Below are positions 1-6,414 of a stretch of DNA of 6,414 bases, piece by piece. A model generated the notes under the pieces. The model was not told the DNA's origin and ran no database searches. It saw nothing but the letters and a program-made list of their open reading frames with translations. Made by a program: the position numbers and the translations under genes. Every line of letters starts with the position of its first letter. The first letter of the stretch is position 1. The DNA comes from Bacteroidia bacterium (GTDB lineage Bacteria; Bacteroidota; Bacteroidia; Bacteroidales; GCA-2748055): assembly GCA_030596245.1 (NCBI GenBank), contig JAUVKN010000251.1, forward strand, positions 1 to 6,414. Reading direction: 5' to 3'.

Positions 1-3000
1 TAATTGGCTTTCAGGTATGCGGTCTGATAGGATACATAGGCATAACAAGTGGAGTGGGACTTATTGAAGGCATACTGTGCAAAAGCTTCCCAGTCCGTCC
101 AAATCTTCTCAATCTTCTTTATTGGAATTCCGTTCTTGGTGCAGCCCTCTTCAAACTTCACCTTGAGCTCGTCCATCATCTTTTTGATCTTCTTGCCCAT
201 GGCTTTCCTTAAAGAGTCTGCCTCGCCCCTGGTGAATCCGGCCAGCTTTCTTGAAAGCAACATCACCTGCTCCTGGTACACCGTAATCCCATAAGTATCT
301 TTGAGGTACTCCTCCATTTCCGGACGATCATATTCGATCTTCTCCTTCCCGTGCTTCCGGTTGATGAAACTGGGAATGTATTCCATGGGACCTGGGCGGT
401 AGAGAGCATTCATGGCGATGAGATCTTCAAACCGGTTAGGTTTCAATTCCCTCAGGTATTTTTTCATTCCAGCCGACTCAAATTGAAACAGGCCTGTGGT
501 ATCCCCTTTGGAATAGAGGTCAAACGTAATTTTATCGTCCATCGGGATGTGATCAATATCGATCTCAATTCCCTTAGATTCACGAATATTGGCAACTGCA
601 TCTTTAATGATGGAGAGGGTTTTTAATCCCAGAAAGTCCATCTTGAGCATGCCCACATCTTCCACGAAATGGCCATCGAATTGGGTAACCAGCAGGTCAG
701 TGTCTTTTGATTTACACACAGGGAGGTGCTCGATCAAACTGTTTCGACCGATGATCACACCACAAGCATGAAGACCTTTCTGCCGGATGGAACCCTCCAG
801 CCTCTGAGCTATACGCAGGGTATTTGAGATCAGGGGATTGGAAGAGTTTTGCTCTTTTTTTAGCTCGGGAACTTCTTCGAATGCTTTGGCAAAGGTGGTT
901 CCAGGTCGTTCCGGAACCAGTTTGGCAAGACGATCGGCTTCTGGCAGAGGTAATTTCTGGATTCTGGCCACATCTCTGATGGCCATTTTTGCAGCCATGG
1001 TGCCAAAAGTAATGATGTGAGCCACACGATCGTGACCATATTTGTTTACCACCCACCGGAGTACCTCCTCCCTGCCATCTTCATCAAAATCGATGTCAAT
1101 ATCCGGCATAGAGATGCGATCAGGATTTAAGAACCTTTCGAACAGCAAGTCATATTTGATGGGATCGATGTCTGTGATGCCCAGACAGTATGCTACTGCT
1201 GATCCCGCCGCTGATCCCCGACCGGGTCCCACCGATACTCCCATGTTGCGGGCGGCAGCAATAAAGTCCTGGACAATCAGAAAATAGCCCGGAAATCCCA
1301 TTCGTTGAATGGTGCCCAGTTCAAAATCGATGCGCTCTTTAATTTCTTTGGTGATCTCATTGTACCTCTTTTTGGCGCCTTCATAGGTGATGTGCTTCAG
1401 GTAGGTATCCTCGTTCTCAAATTCTTCGGGAAGTGGAAAATAGGGCATCACCGGATTGGAATTCAACTCGAATTGTTCAACCTTATCGGCTACTTCAATG
1501 GTGTTGTTCAATACATCGGGATGGTCGGAAAACACATCTTTCATCTCCTCCTGGGTTTTAAACCACTCCTGGCGGGTATACCGCATTCTGGTGGGATCAT
1601 CCAGGTCCTTCCCGGTGTTGAGGCATATGAGGTGATCGTGGGCCTCCGAATCTTCCATATTCACGAAATGAACATCGTTGGTGGCCACGCATTTTATGCC
1701 AAGCTTATTACTCAATTCAAGGAGGGTTCGGTTCACAAATACCTGATCGTCAAAAACCAGCTTGTTCATCCCCGGATCATCGGTCCGGTGTCGCATTAAT
1801 TCTAGATAGAAATCCTCGCCAAAGATCCTTTTATACTCCAGGACAATTTTTTCGGCTTCTTCGATGGACCGGTGCATGATTGCCTGCGGAATCTCTCCAC
1901 CCAGGCATGCAGACAAACAGATGATCCCTTCATGATATTTCTCCAGCAATTCCCGGTCAATTCGGGGCTTATAATAGAAACCTTCTGTCCACCCCAGGGA
2001 TACCAGTGTGGTAAGGTTCCTGTAACCTGTCTCGTTCTTCGCCAGCAGGACTATGTGGTCAAAAGCATCCAGATTCTTATCCTCCCTGCTGCTCCTGGAC
2101 CTTCGGGCAATATAGGCTTCGCACCCGAGTATGGGCTTAATGCCGCGTTTGGTGGCTTCATTATGGAACTCTTTGACTCCGAACATGTTTCCGTGATCAG
2201 TAATGGCCACAGCCCTCATCCCATCATCAATGGCTTTTTTGAGTAGTTCTGGAATACTGGCTGCCCCGTCCAGGATAGAATACTGGGTATGCACATGCAG
2301 GTGGCAGTATTCGAGTTGCTCCTTCTCTGTGCTCTCCGGTGAATGATCGGATTGTGTCTCCTCACTTTCATCTGAATCACTCTCCCTGTTCGATAGATGT
2401 GATAATCCGTATCCCTTAACTTTTCCCTGGTTTTTAGAGATGAAGAGACTGTATTGATCTGGGGTAAGATGGAGGGTTTCGGGGGTTATTATCTTGCGCC
2501 TGAGTAATTCAAAAAAGCACCTGGCAGTTGCCTCCACATCGGCTGCAGCATTATGGGCCTGCTGGAACTGGTCATCGAATAGATACTCATAAAGTTCCAT
2601 CAATTTGGGAGGTTTGAATTTTCCTCCCCTGCCTCCGGGGAGCTTCAGATGATCGGTACTTGACCGCATTGTGCAGACCTGCTTCTTTTCCAGGAATTCC
2701 GTAGCCACTCCGCTTCTGATGAATTCCGCACCCAGCGCATTGATATCGAAACGGATGTTATGCCCGATAAGATATCCGGCCAGATCTACTGATTTATTGA
2801 ACCGAAGCAATCCCTCTTCGAGAGAAACCCCTTGCTTTTGTGCCTTTTCTGTAGAGATGCCATGTACCTTTTCAGCTGAATAGGGAATTTCAAATCCATC
2901 GGGTTTGATCAGCACGTTCTGATGATCCATAAGATCCCCGGATTCATCATGCATTTGCCAGGCAATCTGTACGATTCTTGGCCAATTGTCAACTTCGGAA

Positions 3001-3059
3001 ATGAGTGCATTATCCCTCTTAGGTAATCCTGTGGTTTCAGTATCAAAAATCAAAAACAT
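1..3059 (-). CDS. dnaE: DNA polymerase III alpha subunit with fused N-terminal DEDDh exonuclease (partial, 3' end missing)
   Basis: This is the replicative DNA polymerase catalytic subunit, which copies chromosomal DNA in the cytoplasm. Reading leftward from ATG at 3059, one frame stays open for 1019 complete codons and leaves the window without a stop. Domains in order are as follows. Residues ~1-185 form a DnaQ/epsilon-like 3'-5' exonuclease: FDTETTG with D6 and E8, GHNIRFD with D105, and HNAAAD with H169 and D174 (DEDDh type). Residues ~186-250 are a linker containing QYSLF (202-206) and a Ser/Asp/Glu-rich stretch. Residues ~251-500 are a PHP domain with HLHVH (253-257), TDHGN (287-291), E314, H335, C385 and D462/H464. 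The polymerase core follows, with GPGRGS (611-616), PDIDIDF (652-658), MDFLGL (from 807; D808) and RPGPM (888-892). The visible sequence ends at a motif that lies near residue 755 of the ~1160-residue E. coli protein, so about 400 residues are probably missing. Typical DnaE lacks the exonuclease. PolC has one, but inserted inside its PHP domain, so this is not PolC. The first ATG begins right before the exonuclease strand and fits as the start; only a weak AGGA precedes it. Identity is very secure. Confidence 0.97.
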   Translation of the reverse strand, partial: MFLIFDTETTGLPKRDNALISEVDNWPRIVQIAWQMHDESGDLMDHQNVLIKPDGFEIPYSAEKVHGISTEKAQKQGVSLEEGLLRFNKSVDLAGYLIGHNIRFDINALGAEFIRSGVATEFLEKKQVCTMRSSTDHLKLPGGRGGKFKPPKLMELYEYLFDDQFQQAHNAAADVEATARCFFELLRRKIITPETLHLTPDQYSLFISKNQGKVKGYGLSHLSNRESDSDESEETQSDHSPESTEKEQLEYCHLHVHTQYSILDGAASIPELLKKAIDDGMRAVAITDHGNMFGVKEFHNEATKRGIKPILGCEAYIARRSRSSREDKNLDAFDHIVLLAKNETGYRNLTTLVSLGWTEGFYYKPRIDRELLEKYHEGIICLSACLGGEIPQAIMHRSIEEAEKIVLEYKRIFGEDFYLELMRHRTDDPGMNKLVFDDQVFVNRTLLELSNKLGIKCVATNDVHFVNMEDSEAHDHLICLNTGKDLDDPTRMRYTRQEWFKTQEEMKDVFSDHPDVLNNTIEVADKVEQFELNSNPVMPYFPLPEEFENEDTYLKHITYEGAKKRYNEITKEIKERIDFELGTIQRMGFPGYFLIVQDFIAAARNMGVSVGPGRGSAAGSAVAYCLGITDIDPIKYDLLFERFLNPDRISMPDIDIDFDEDGREEVLRWVVNKYGHDRVAHIITFGTMAAKMAIRDVARIQKLPLPEADRLAKLVPERPGTTFAKAFEEVPELKKEQNSSNPLISNTLRIAQRLEGSIRQKGLHACGVIIGRNSLIEHLPVCKSKDTDLLVTQFDGHFVEDVGMLKMDFLGLKTLSIIKDAVANIRESKGIEIDIDHIPMDDKITFDLYSKGDTTGLFQFESAGMKKYLRELKPNRFEDLIAMNALYRPGPMEYIPSFINRKHGKEKIEYDRPEMEEYLKDTYGITVYQEQVMLLSRKLAGFTRGEADSLRKAMGKKIKKMMDELKVKFEEGCTKNGIPIKKIEKIWTDWEAFAQYAFNKSHSTCYAYVSYQTAYLKAN
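2442..2456 (-). other. Candidate beta-clamp-binding motif QYSLF (residues 202-206 of DnaE)
   Basis: The pentapeptide QYSLF fits the known bacterial sliding-clamp-binding consensus (QL[S/D]LF, relaxed QxxLF). It lies just after the exonuclease fold, at the start of a probably flexible linker. That is where E. coli epsilon carries its own weak clamp motif. The match is seen in the sequence; binding is an inference. A second clamp motif, usual near the C terminus of DnaE, would lie outside the window. Confidence 0.6.
2500..3059 (-). other. Epsilon-like DEDDh proofreading exonuclease domain (residues ~1-186 of DnaE)
   Basis: This domain is expected to remove misincorporated 3' nucleotides. All five DEDDh catalytic positions are present: D6 and E8 in the first motif, D105 in the second, and H169 and D174 in the third. 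The segment around NWPRIVQIAW resembles stand-alone Bacteroidetes 3'-5' exonucleases. It is in the same uninterrupted frame as the polymerase, so it is a covalent part of that protein rather than a separate dnaQ gene. The domain boundary is approximate. Confidence 0.9.
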
Positions 3060-3464
3060 ATCCTATCAAATCAGCTAAAATTCTATCATCTCACGGGCAA
3101 CATATTCTGAGATCATCCTGAAATTTTTTCTGCAAAAACCAGTAAAACAAGGAAAAGCAAATAGCTGTCAGGTGAGATACATTTTGTGTAAAGTTAGGAG
3201 AAATAGTGCACCGATCCACCCATGTTAATAATTTATTGGCAGGATTTTTACGTATGAATAGAGGATGAAAAAAATATCAATTTATTTTCACCGGATCGAG
3301 ATAGGGAGGAGCACACTTACAAAAAAAATCATCATTCGGTAATCAAGCCCATATACTCATTGAGGTAGCAAACTTGGAGAGTGAACCATTCCCTTTCTCA
3401 GTTGTTTTATAATGTTCTTCACGAAGCATTTTTTGATTTGTGGAACCACATCATGACCTCAATT
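3060..3464. other. Divergent intergenic region between dnaE and the receptor gene
   Basis: About 405 bases separate the dnaE start (leftward) from the preferred receptor start (rightward), so promoters for both should lie here. The region is A/T-rich with several A and T runs. I found no convincing TTTG/TAnnTTTG promoter pair on either strand, no tRNA, no riboswitch fold and no credible protein gene. The last 84 bases (3381-3464) are open in the receptor frame from a GTG, but the peptide there does not look like a signal peptide. Confidence 0.6.
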
Positions 3465-5786
3465 ATGAAGATCTTCAGTTTCACTCTGATACTTACGCTA
3501 TCTCTTATACCGGTTGCACATTTGTTTGGTCAACATACCGACGCCAATGTATTTGGCGATGTACAAAGTGGTGGTGAACATGTTCCATTTGCCACCATAT
3601 ATATTGAAGGGACTACCATTGGTACCACCACCGATATTACCGGCCACTATATGCTTATCAATCTGCCTGTTGGAATCCATACCTTTGTTGCTACTTCAAT
3701 GGGATACAGCACAGTAAAGAAGGAGATCATCATCAAGGAAAATGAATTGCTGGAGGTTAACTTTGTGCTTGAGACAGAGACAATGACCCTTGATGAGGTA
3801 GTGGTCACCGGGACCAAAACTTTCAAAAGACAAACTGATGCACCGGTCATTGTAAATGTAATTGACAGTAAATTACTTTCGCAAACCCAGTCCTGTAATA
3901 TTTCCGAGGGACTAAGGTTCCAGCCGGGTTTGAGGGTGGAAACTGATTGCCAGACCTGTAACTATACCCAGTTGCGCATGAACGGACTGGGTGGTTCCTA
4001 TTCGCAAATACTGATCAATGGCCGACCCATATTCAGTCCTCTGACAGGATTGTATGGAATGGAACAGATCCCGGCTAACATGGTCGATCGCATTGAAGTG
4101 GTCAGGGGTGGAGGATCTGCATTATATGGCTCCAGTGCCATTGGAGGGACTGTCAATATCATTACAAGGATTCCCCGTGAGAACGGATACGATTTGAGCT
4201 TTACTTCCCAGCTTATCAATGGGGAGACCTCTGATAACATACTTTCAGGGAACATCAACATGCTTACCCACAAAAGAAATGCCGGAGCCTCCATTTTTGT
4301 GAACCGCAGGGTACGGGAAGCGTATGATCACAATGGGGATAACTTCTCTGAGCTCCCTGAATTGCGGAACAATTCATTTGGAGCAAATCTATTCTATAAG
4401 CCAACTTATAATCAGAAACTTGAGATTAGTTTTAGCAGCCTGACCGAGTACCGGTATGGGGGTGAAATGATTAATGATGCTGCTCACCAGGCGCAACAAT
4501 CGGAAGAGAGAACCCATTATGTGCTGATGGGCAGTGCCGATTACCAGGTTAATTTTAACCAGGAGAATAGTTCATTTATTACTTACCTGGCCGGACAGCA
4601 AACTACCCGGAAACATTATACAGGAATTGTACCTGACGATTCTGCAGGTATTTTAGTCCATATGTTCGATCCTCCATACGGCTATACATATAATACTACA
4701 CTTCAGGCCGGAACCCAGTTGAACCACCGGGTTTCTGAATTTCTTGGAGGTAAGAATGTGTTCACCTTTGGAGTTGAATATGTTTATGATGATGTGTTGG
4801 ATACCATTCCTGCATATAACTATGAAATTGACCAGACCACCGGGATTTTCGGTGCATTTTTTCAAAGTGACTGGGAGATCAGGAATGGGCTGACCTTCCT
4901 GGCTGGAGTTCGGGCTGACAAACATAACCTGGTGGACAGGGTCATTCTGAGTCCGAGGCTTTCCTTGCTTTATAAGCTCAGAACTTTCACCCAGTTCAGG
5001 CTTACATGGGGAACCGGTTTCAGGGCTCCACAGGCCTTTGATGCAGATATGCATATAGCTTTTGCAGGAGGAGGAGTATCGCGGATATCTCTCTCCCCGG
5101 GTCTGGTTGAGGAACGGTCAAACAGTTTTAGTGGTTCTGTCAACTATGATAAGGCTACTGAAAAATTCATCGCCGGATTCACTCTGGAAGGATTTTACAC
5201 GAAATTGAACAATGCCTTCTACCTCCAACCCATAGGAGAAGATGAATTCGGTGATATGTTTGAAAAAAGGAATGGTGCAGGAGCATCTGTCCAGGGTGGC
5301 ACCCTGGAGCTAAGGAGTAACTATAATAAGAAGATTCAGGTAGAAGCTGGGTATACCCTTCAATCCAGTCTTTTTGATGAGCCTATTGAGCACATTGAAG
5401 GGGAGGAGCCTAAACGAGAATTCCTCCGAACTCCCAATCAGTATGGATATTTGACTTTTTCACTAACTCCCGCTGACCAATTCAATGCTGCTATCACTGG
5501 TATTTATACCGGCCCCATGGAGTTGGTCCATTTTGCCGGTGCTCCAGAGCAATCGGTAGATGAATATGTGACTTCTTTTGCATTTTATGAATTAAATCTC
5601 AAGGTTGGTTATACCATTAAGGCTGAACGCGTTGATACGGGAATAGAAGTTTTCGCAGGGATTAAAAACATCACCAATGCCTACCAGAATGATTTTGATA
5701 CGGGGAAAAACAGAGACAGTGGATATGTTTACGGATCTGGTACACCTCGAACCTATTACATTGGCTTGCGGTTGAGGTCGCTTTAA
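3465..5786 (+). CDS. TonB-dependent outer-membrane receptor (CirA/FepA-like) with N-terminal carboxypeptidase-regulatory-like domain
   Basis: This is an outer-membrane active transporter, opened by TonB-ExbBD energy, that imports a scarce ligand into the periplasm. From ATG 3465 it is 773 residues, a normal length. It begins with a signal peptide (MKIFSF, then a hydrophobic stretch; likely cleavage near LFG/Q at about residue 23). A carboxypeptidase-regulatory-like beta-sandwich follows (~29-107), then the TonB box DEVVVTG (110-116). The plug spans ~118-235 and includes LRMNGLGGSYSQILINGRP, VDRIEVVRGGGSALYGSSA and GTVNIIT. The barrel runs to the C terminus, with FRAPQAFD and a conserved-looking terminal block around FDTGKNRDSGYVYG. 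The plug has C144 and a C162-x-x-C165 pair. ATG 3465 is preferred because the signal peptide starts there. ATG 3453 (MTSIMKIF) is almost as good, and GTG 3381 would add 28 residues in front of the signal sequence. The ligand cannot be deduced: no SusD-like, haem or siderophore genes are adjacent. Siderophore, metal or cobalamin uptake are all possible. Confidence 0.93.
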   Translation: MKIFSFTLILTLSLIPVAHLFGQHTDANVFGDVQSGGEHVPFATIYIEGTTIGTTTDITGHYMLINLPVGIHTFVATSMGYSTVKKEIIIKENELLEVNFVLETETMTLDEVVVTGTKTFKRQTDAPVIVNVIDSKLLSQTQSCNISEGLRFQPGLRVETDCQTCNYTQLRMNGLGGSYSQILINGRPIFSPLTGLYGMEQIPANMVDRIEVVRGGGSALYGSSAIGGTVNIITRIPRENGYDLSFTSQLINGETSDNILSGNINMLTHKRNAGASIFVNRRVREAYDHNGDNFSELPELRNNSFGANLFYKPTYNQKLEISFSSLTEYRYGGEMINDAAHQAQQSEERTHYVLMGSADYQVNFNQENSSFITYLAGQQTTRKHYTGIVPDDSAGILVHMFDPPYGYTYNTTLQAGTQLNHRVSEFLGGKNVFTFGVEYVYDDVLDTIPAYNYEIDQTTGIFGAFFQSDWEIRNGLTFLAGVRADKHNLVDRVILSPRLSLLYKLRTFTQFRLTWGTGFRAPQAFDADMHIAFAGGGVSRISLSPGLVEERSNSFSGSVNYDKATEKFIAGFTLEGFYTKLNNAFYLQPIGEDEFGDMFEKRNGAGASVQGGTLELRSNYNKKIQVEAGYTLQSSLFDEPIEHIEGEEPKREFLRTPNQYGYLTFSLTPADQFNAAITGIYTGPMELVHFAGAPEQSVDEYVTSFAFYELNLKVGYTIKAERVDTGIEVFAGIKNITNAYQNDFDTGKNRDSGYVYGSGTPRTYYIGLRLRSL

Positions 5787-5799
5787 AATCCCATAATTC

Positions 5800-5830
5800 T
5801 TTGCGTATTATCTGATTAATGCTACCTTTG
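5800..5830 (+). promoter_or_regulatory. Bacteroidetes-type promoter for rpsP
   Basis: TTTG at 5800-5803 (-33 element) and TACCTTTG at 5823-5830 (-7 element, consensus TAnnTTTG) are separated by 19 bp. This matches the known promoter of the Bacteroidetes primary sigma factor at every defined base. Transcription should start around 5834-5838, giving a leader of roughly 36-40 bases before the rpsP ATG. The promoter lies just after the receptor stop codon, so rpsP can be expressed independently of the receptor. Confidence 0.8.
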
Positions 5831-5854
5831 CAGGCTCTAAAATTGTAGGTTTTA

Positions 5855-5867
5855 TTAATTTAATTAA
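5855..5867 (+). promoter_or_regulatory. A/T-only translation-initiation leader of rpsP without Shine-Dalgarno sequence
   Basis: The bases just upstream of the rpsP ATG are almost purely A and T and include TTAATT-T-AATTAA, a perfect 6-bp inverted repeat around T5861. No GGAGG-like element occurs at the usual distance from the ATG. Bacteroidetes commonly start translation from unstructured A/T-rich leaders rather than by Shine-Dalgarno pairing, which fits. The palindrome is probably a by-product of base composition. Confidence 0.45.
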
Positions 5868-5873
5868 CAGAGT

Positions 5874-6414
5874 ATGCCAGCAAAAATCAGATTACAAAGA
5901 CAAGGTCGCAAGTTTAAGGCGATCTACTCTATTGTAGTTGCTGATAGCAGGGCGCCACGTGATGGTAAATTTATTGAATCATTGGGACAGTATAATCCCA
6001 ATACCAATCCTGCTACCATTGTTTTGGATTTCAACCGAGCCTTAGAATGGCTGCAGAAAGGCGCTCAACCTACCGATACATGTAGAGCTATCTTATCTTA
6101 CAAAGGAGTATTGTACAAGAAACACCTGTTGGATGGTGTGAAAAAAGGAGCTTTTGACGAAGCTGAAGCCGAAAAGAGATTCCAGTCATGGATGACCGAG
6201 AAGGATCAGAAGGTTCAGGCCAAGAAGGATCAGATCAAGTCCTCTAAGGACAAACTTGAGATGAGCCGTATGGAGAAGGAATCTAAAATCAAAGAAGCCA
6301 GGGCGGAGGAGATTGCAAAGAGGAAGTCTGAGCTTATTGAGGCTGAGAAAGCAGTCGAAGAGCCAGCCGAAGAGGTGACAGAGGAACCTAAAGCTGAGGA
6401 GCCCAAAGAGGAGT
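5874..6414 (+). CDS. rpsP: 30S ribosomal protein bS16 with long charged C-terminal extension (partial, 3' end missing)
   Basis: This is a small-subunit ribosomal protein that binds 16S rRNA and helps 30S assembly. The N terminus MPAKIRLQRQGRKFKAIYSI, then VVADSRAPRDGKFIESLGQYNP, matches the bS16 family closely. The core covers about residues 1-82 (to ALEWLQKGAQPTDTCRAIL). The usual bacterial protein ends at about 80-90 residues. Here the frame continues at least to residue 180 and runs off the window. The extra ~95 residues are Lys/Glu/Ala-rich: a segment likely to be helical or coiled-coil (~105-155), then a Glu/Pro/Ala-rich acidic tail with repeated EEP/EEPK units. Extended bS16 is usual in Bacteroidetes. 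The start ATG at 5874 is fixed by homology and lies 87 bases after the receptor stop. In many bacteria rpsP is followed by rimM and/or trmD, but the downstream sequence is not visible. Confidence 0.96.
   Translation, partial: MPAKIRLQRQGRKFKAIYSIVVADSRAPRDGKFIESLGQYNPNTNPATIVLDFNRALEWLQKGAQPTDTCRAILSYKGVLYKKHLLDGVKKGAFDEAEAEKRFQSWMTEKDQKVQAKKDQIKSSKDKLEMSRMEKESKIKEARAEEIAKRKSELIEAEKAVEEPAEEVTEEPKAEEPKEE

Noticed and set aside
712..1056. 114-codon minus-strand frame inside dnaE
   Set aside because: It overlaps the dnaE polymerase core in a different frame; the dnaE frame is continuous here, so this is not a separate gene or a frameshift.
1305..1799. Open frame of 164 codons on the plus strand, with several shorter plus-strand frames over 49-2883
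   Set aside because: They lie antisense to dnaE, whose frame encodes unmistakable polymerase motifs throughout; their translations show no recognisable domain and they are shadows.
3088..3178. Seven-base inverted repeat ATCTCAC / GTGAGAT
   Set aside because: The arms are about 77 bases apart and short; such a pair is expected by chance in an intergenic region of this size.
3178..3186. TACATTTTG on the plus strand, resembling a TAnnTTTG -7 element
   Set aside because: It has one base too many for the consensus, lacks TTTG at the proper upstream distance, and lies nearly 290 bases before the receptor start.
3265..3342. 25-residue reading frame (starting MKKISIYF) preceded by GAGG, upstream of the receptor
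   Set aside because: It is too short to support by coding signal, has no recognised family, and a chance frame is likely in this A-rich stretch. It could be a leader peptide but nothing shows it.
4653..5054. 133-codon minus-strand frame and other minus-strand frames within the receptor gene
   Set aside because: They are antisense to a clear TonB-dependent receptor and show no domain or signal of their own.
5787..5873. Possible intrinsic terminator after the receptor gene
   Set aside because: No G/C-rich hairpin followed by a T run is visible; the only inverted repeat is A/T-only and lies in the rpsP leader.
1..6414. CRISPR array, tRNA, insertion sequence or defence system
   Set aside because: No regularly spaced repeats, cloverleaf, transposase or terminal inverted repeats were found; the window contains core genes plus one receptor.

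Overview
The window looks like a piece of a Bacteroidota (Bacteroidetes) chromosome. Four things support this. The TonB-dependent receptor has the N-terminal carboxypeptidase-regulatory-like domain typical of the phylum. The ribosomal protein bS16 carries a very long charged C-terminal tail. A near-ideal Bacteroidetes-type promoter (TTTG, 19 bp, TACCTTTG) precedes rpsP. The leader of rpsP is A/T-rich with no Shine-Dalgarno sequence. A finer placement, perhaps Bacteroidales/Marinilabiliales-like, is only a guess.

Layout: (1) Positions 1-3059, minus strand, hold the 5' part (1019 complete codons) of dnaE, the replicative DNA polymerase III alpha subunit. An epsilon-like DEDDh proofreading exonuclease is fused to its N terminus, joined by a linker that carries a candidate beta-clamp-binding motif. 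The 3' end lies outside the window. (2) Positions 3060-3464 are a non-coding divergent intergenic region with no recognisable RNA gene or strong promoter. (3) Positions 3465-5786, plus strand, encode a complete TonB-dependent outer-membrane receptor with signal peptide, carboxypeptidase-like domain, TonB box, plug with a CxxC pair, and beta-barrel. (4) Positions 5787-5873 hold the rpsP promoter and a short AT-rich leader. (5) Positions 5874-6414, plus strand, hold rpsP (bS16), running off the right edge.

The genes are not an obvious pathway. Two are core information-processing genes (replication, translation) flanking a nutrient-uptake receptor. rpsP has its own promoter, so it need not be co-transcribed with the receptor. 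I see no mobile element, CRISPR array, tRNA or defence locus. The most interesting item is the single-chain proofreading polymerase: exonuclease, clamp motif and acidic linker, then a PHP domain that keeps its apparent metal ligands, then the polymerase core. The antisense reading frames over dnaE are shadows of it.
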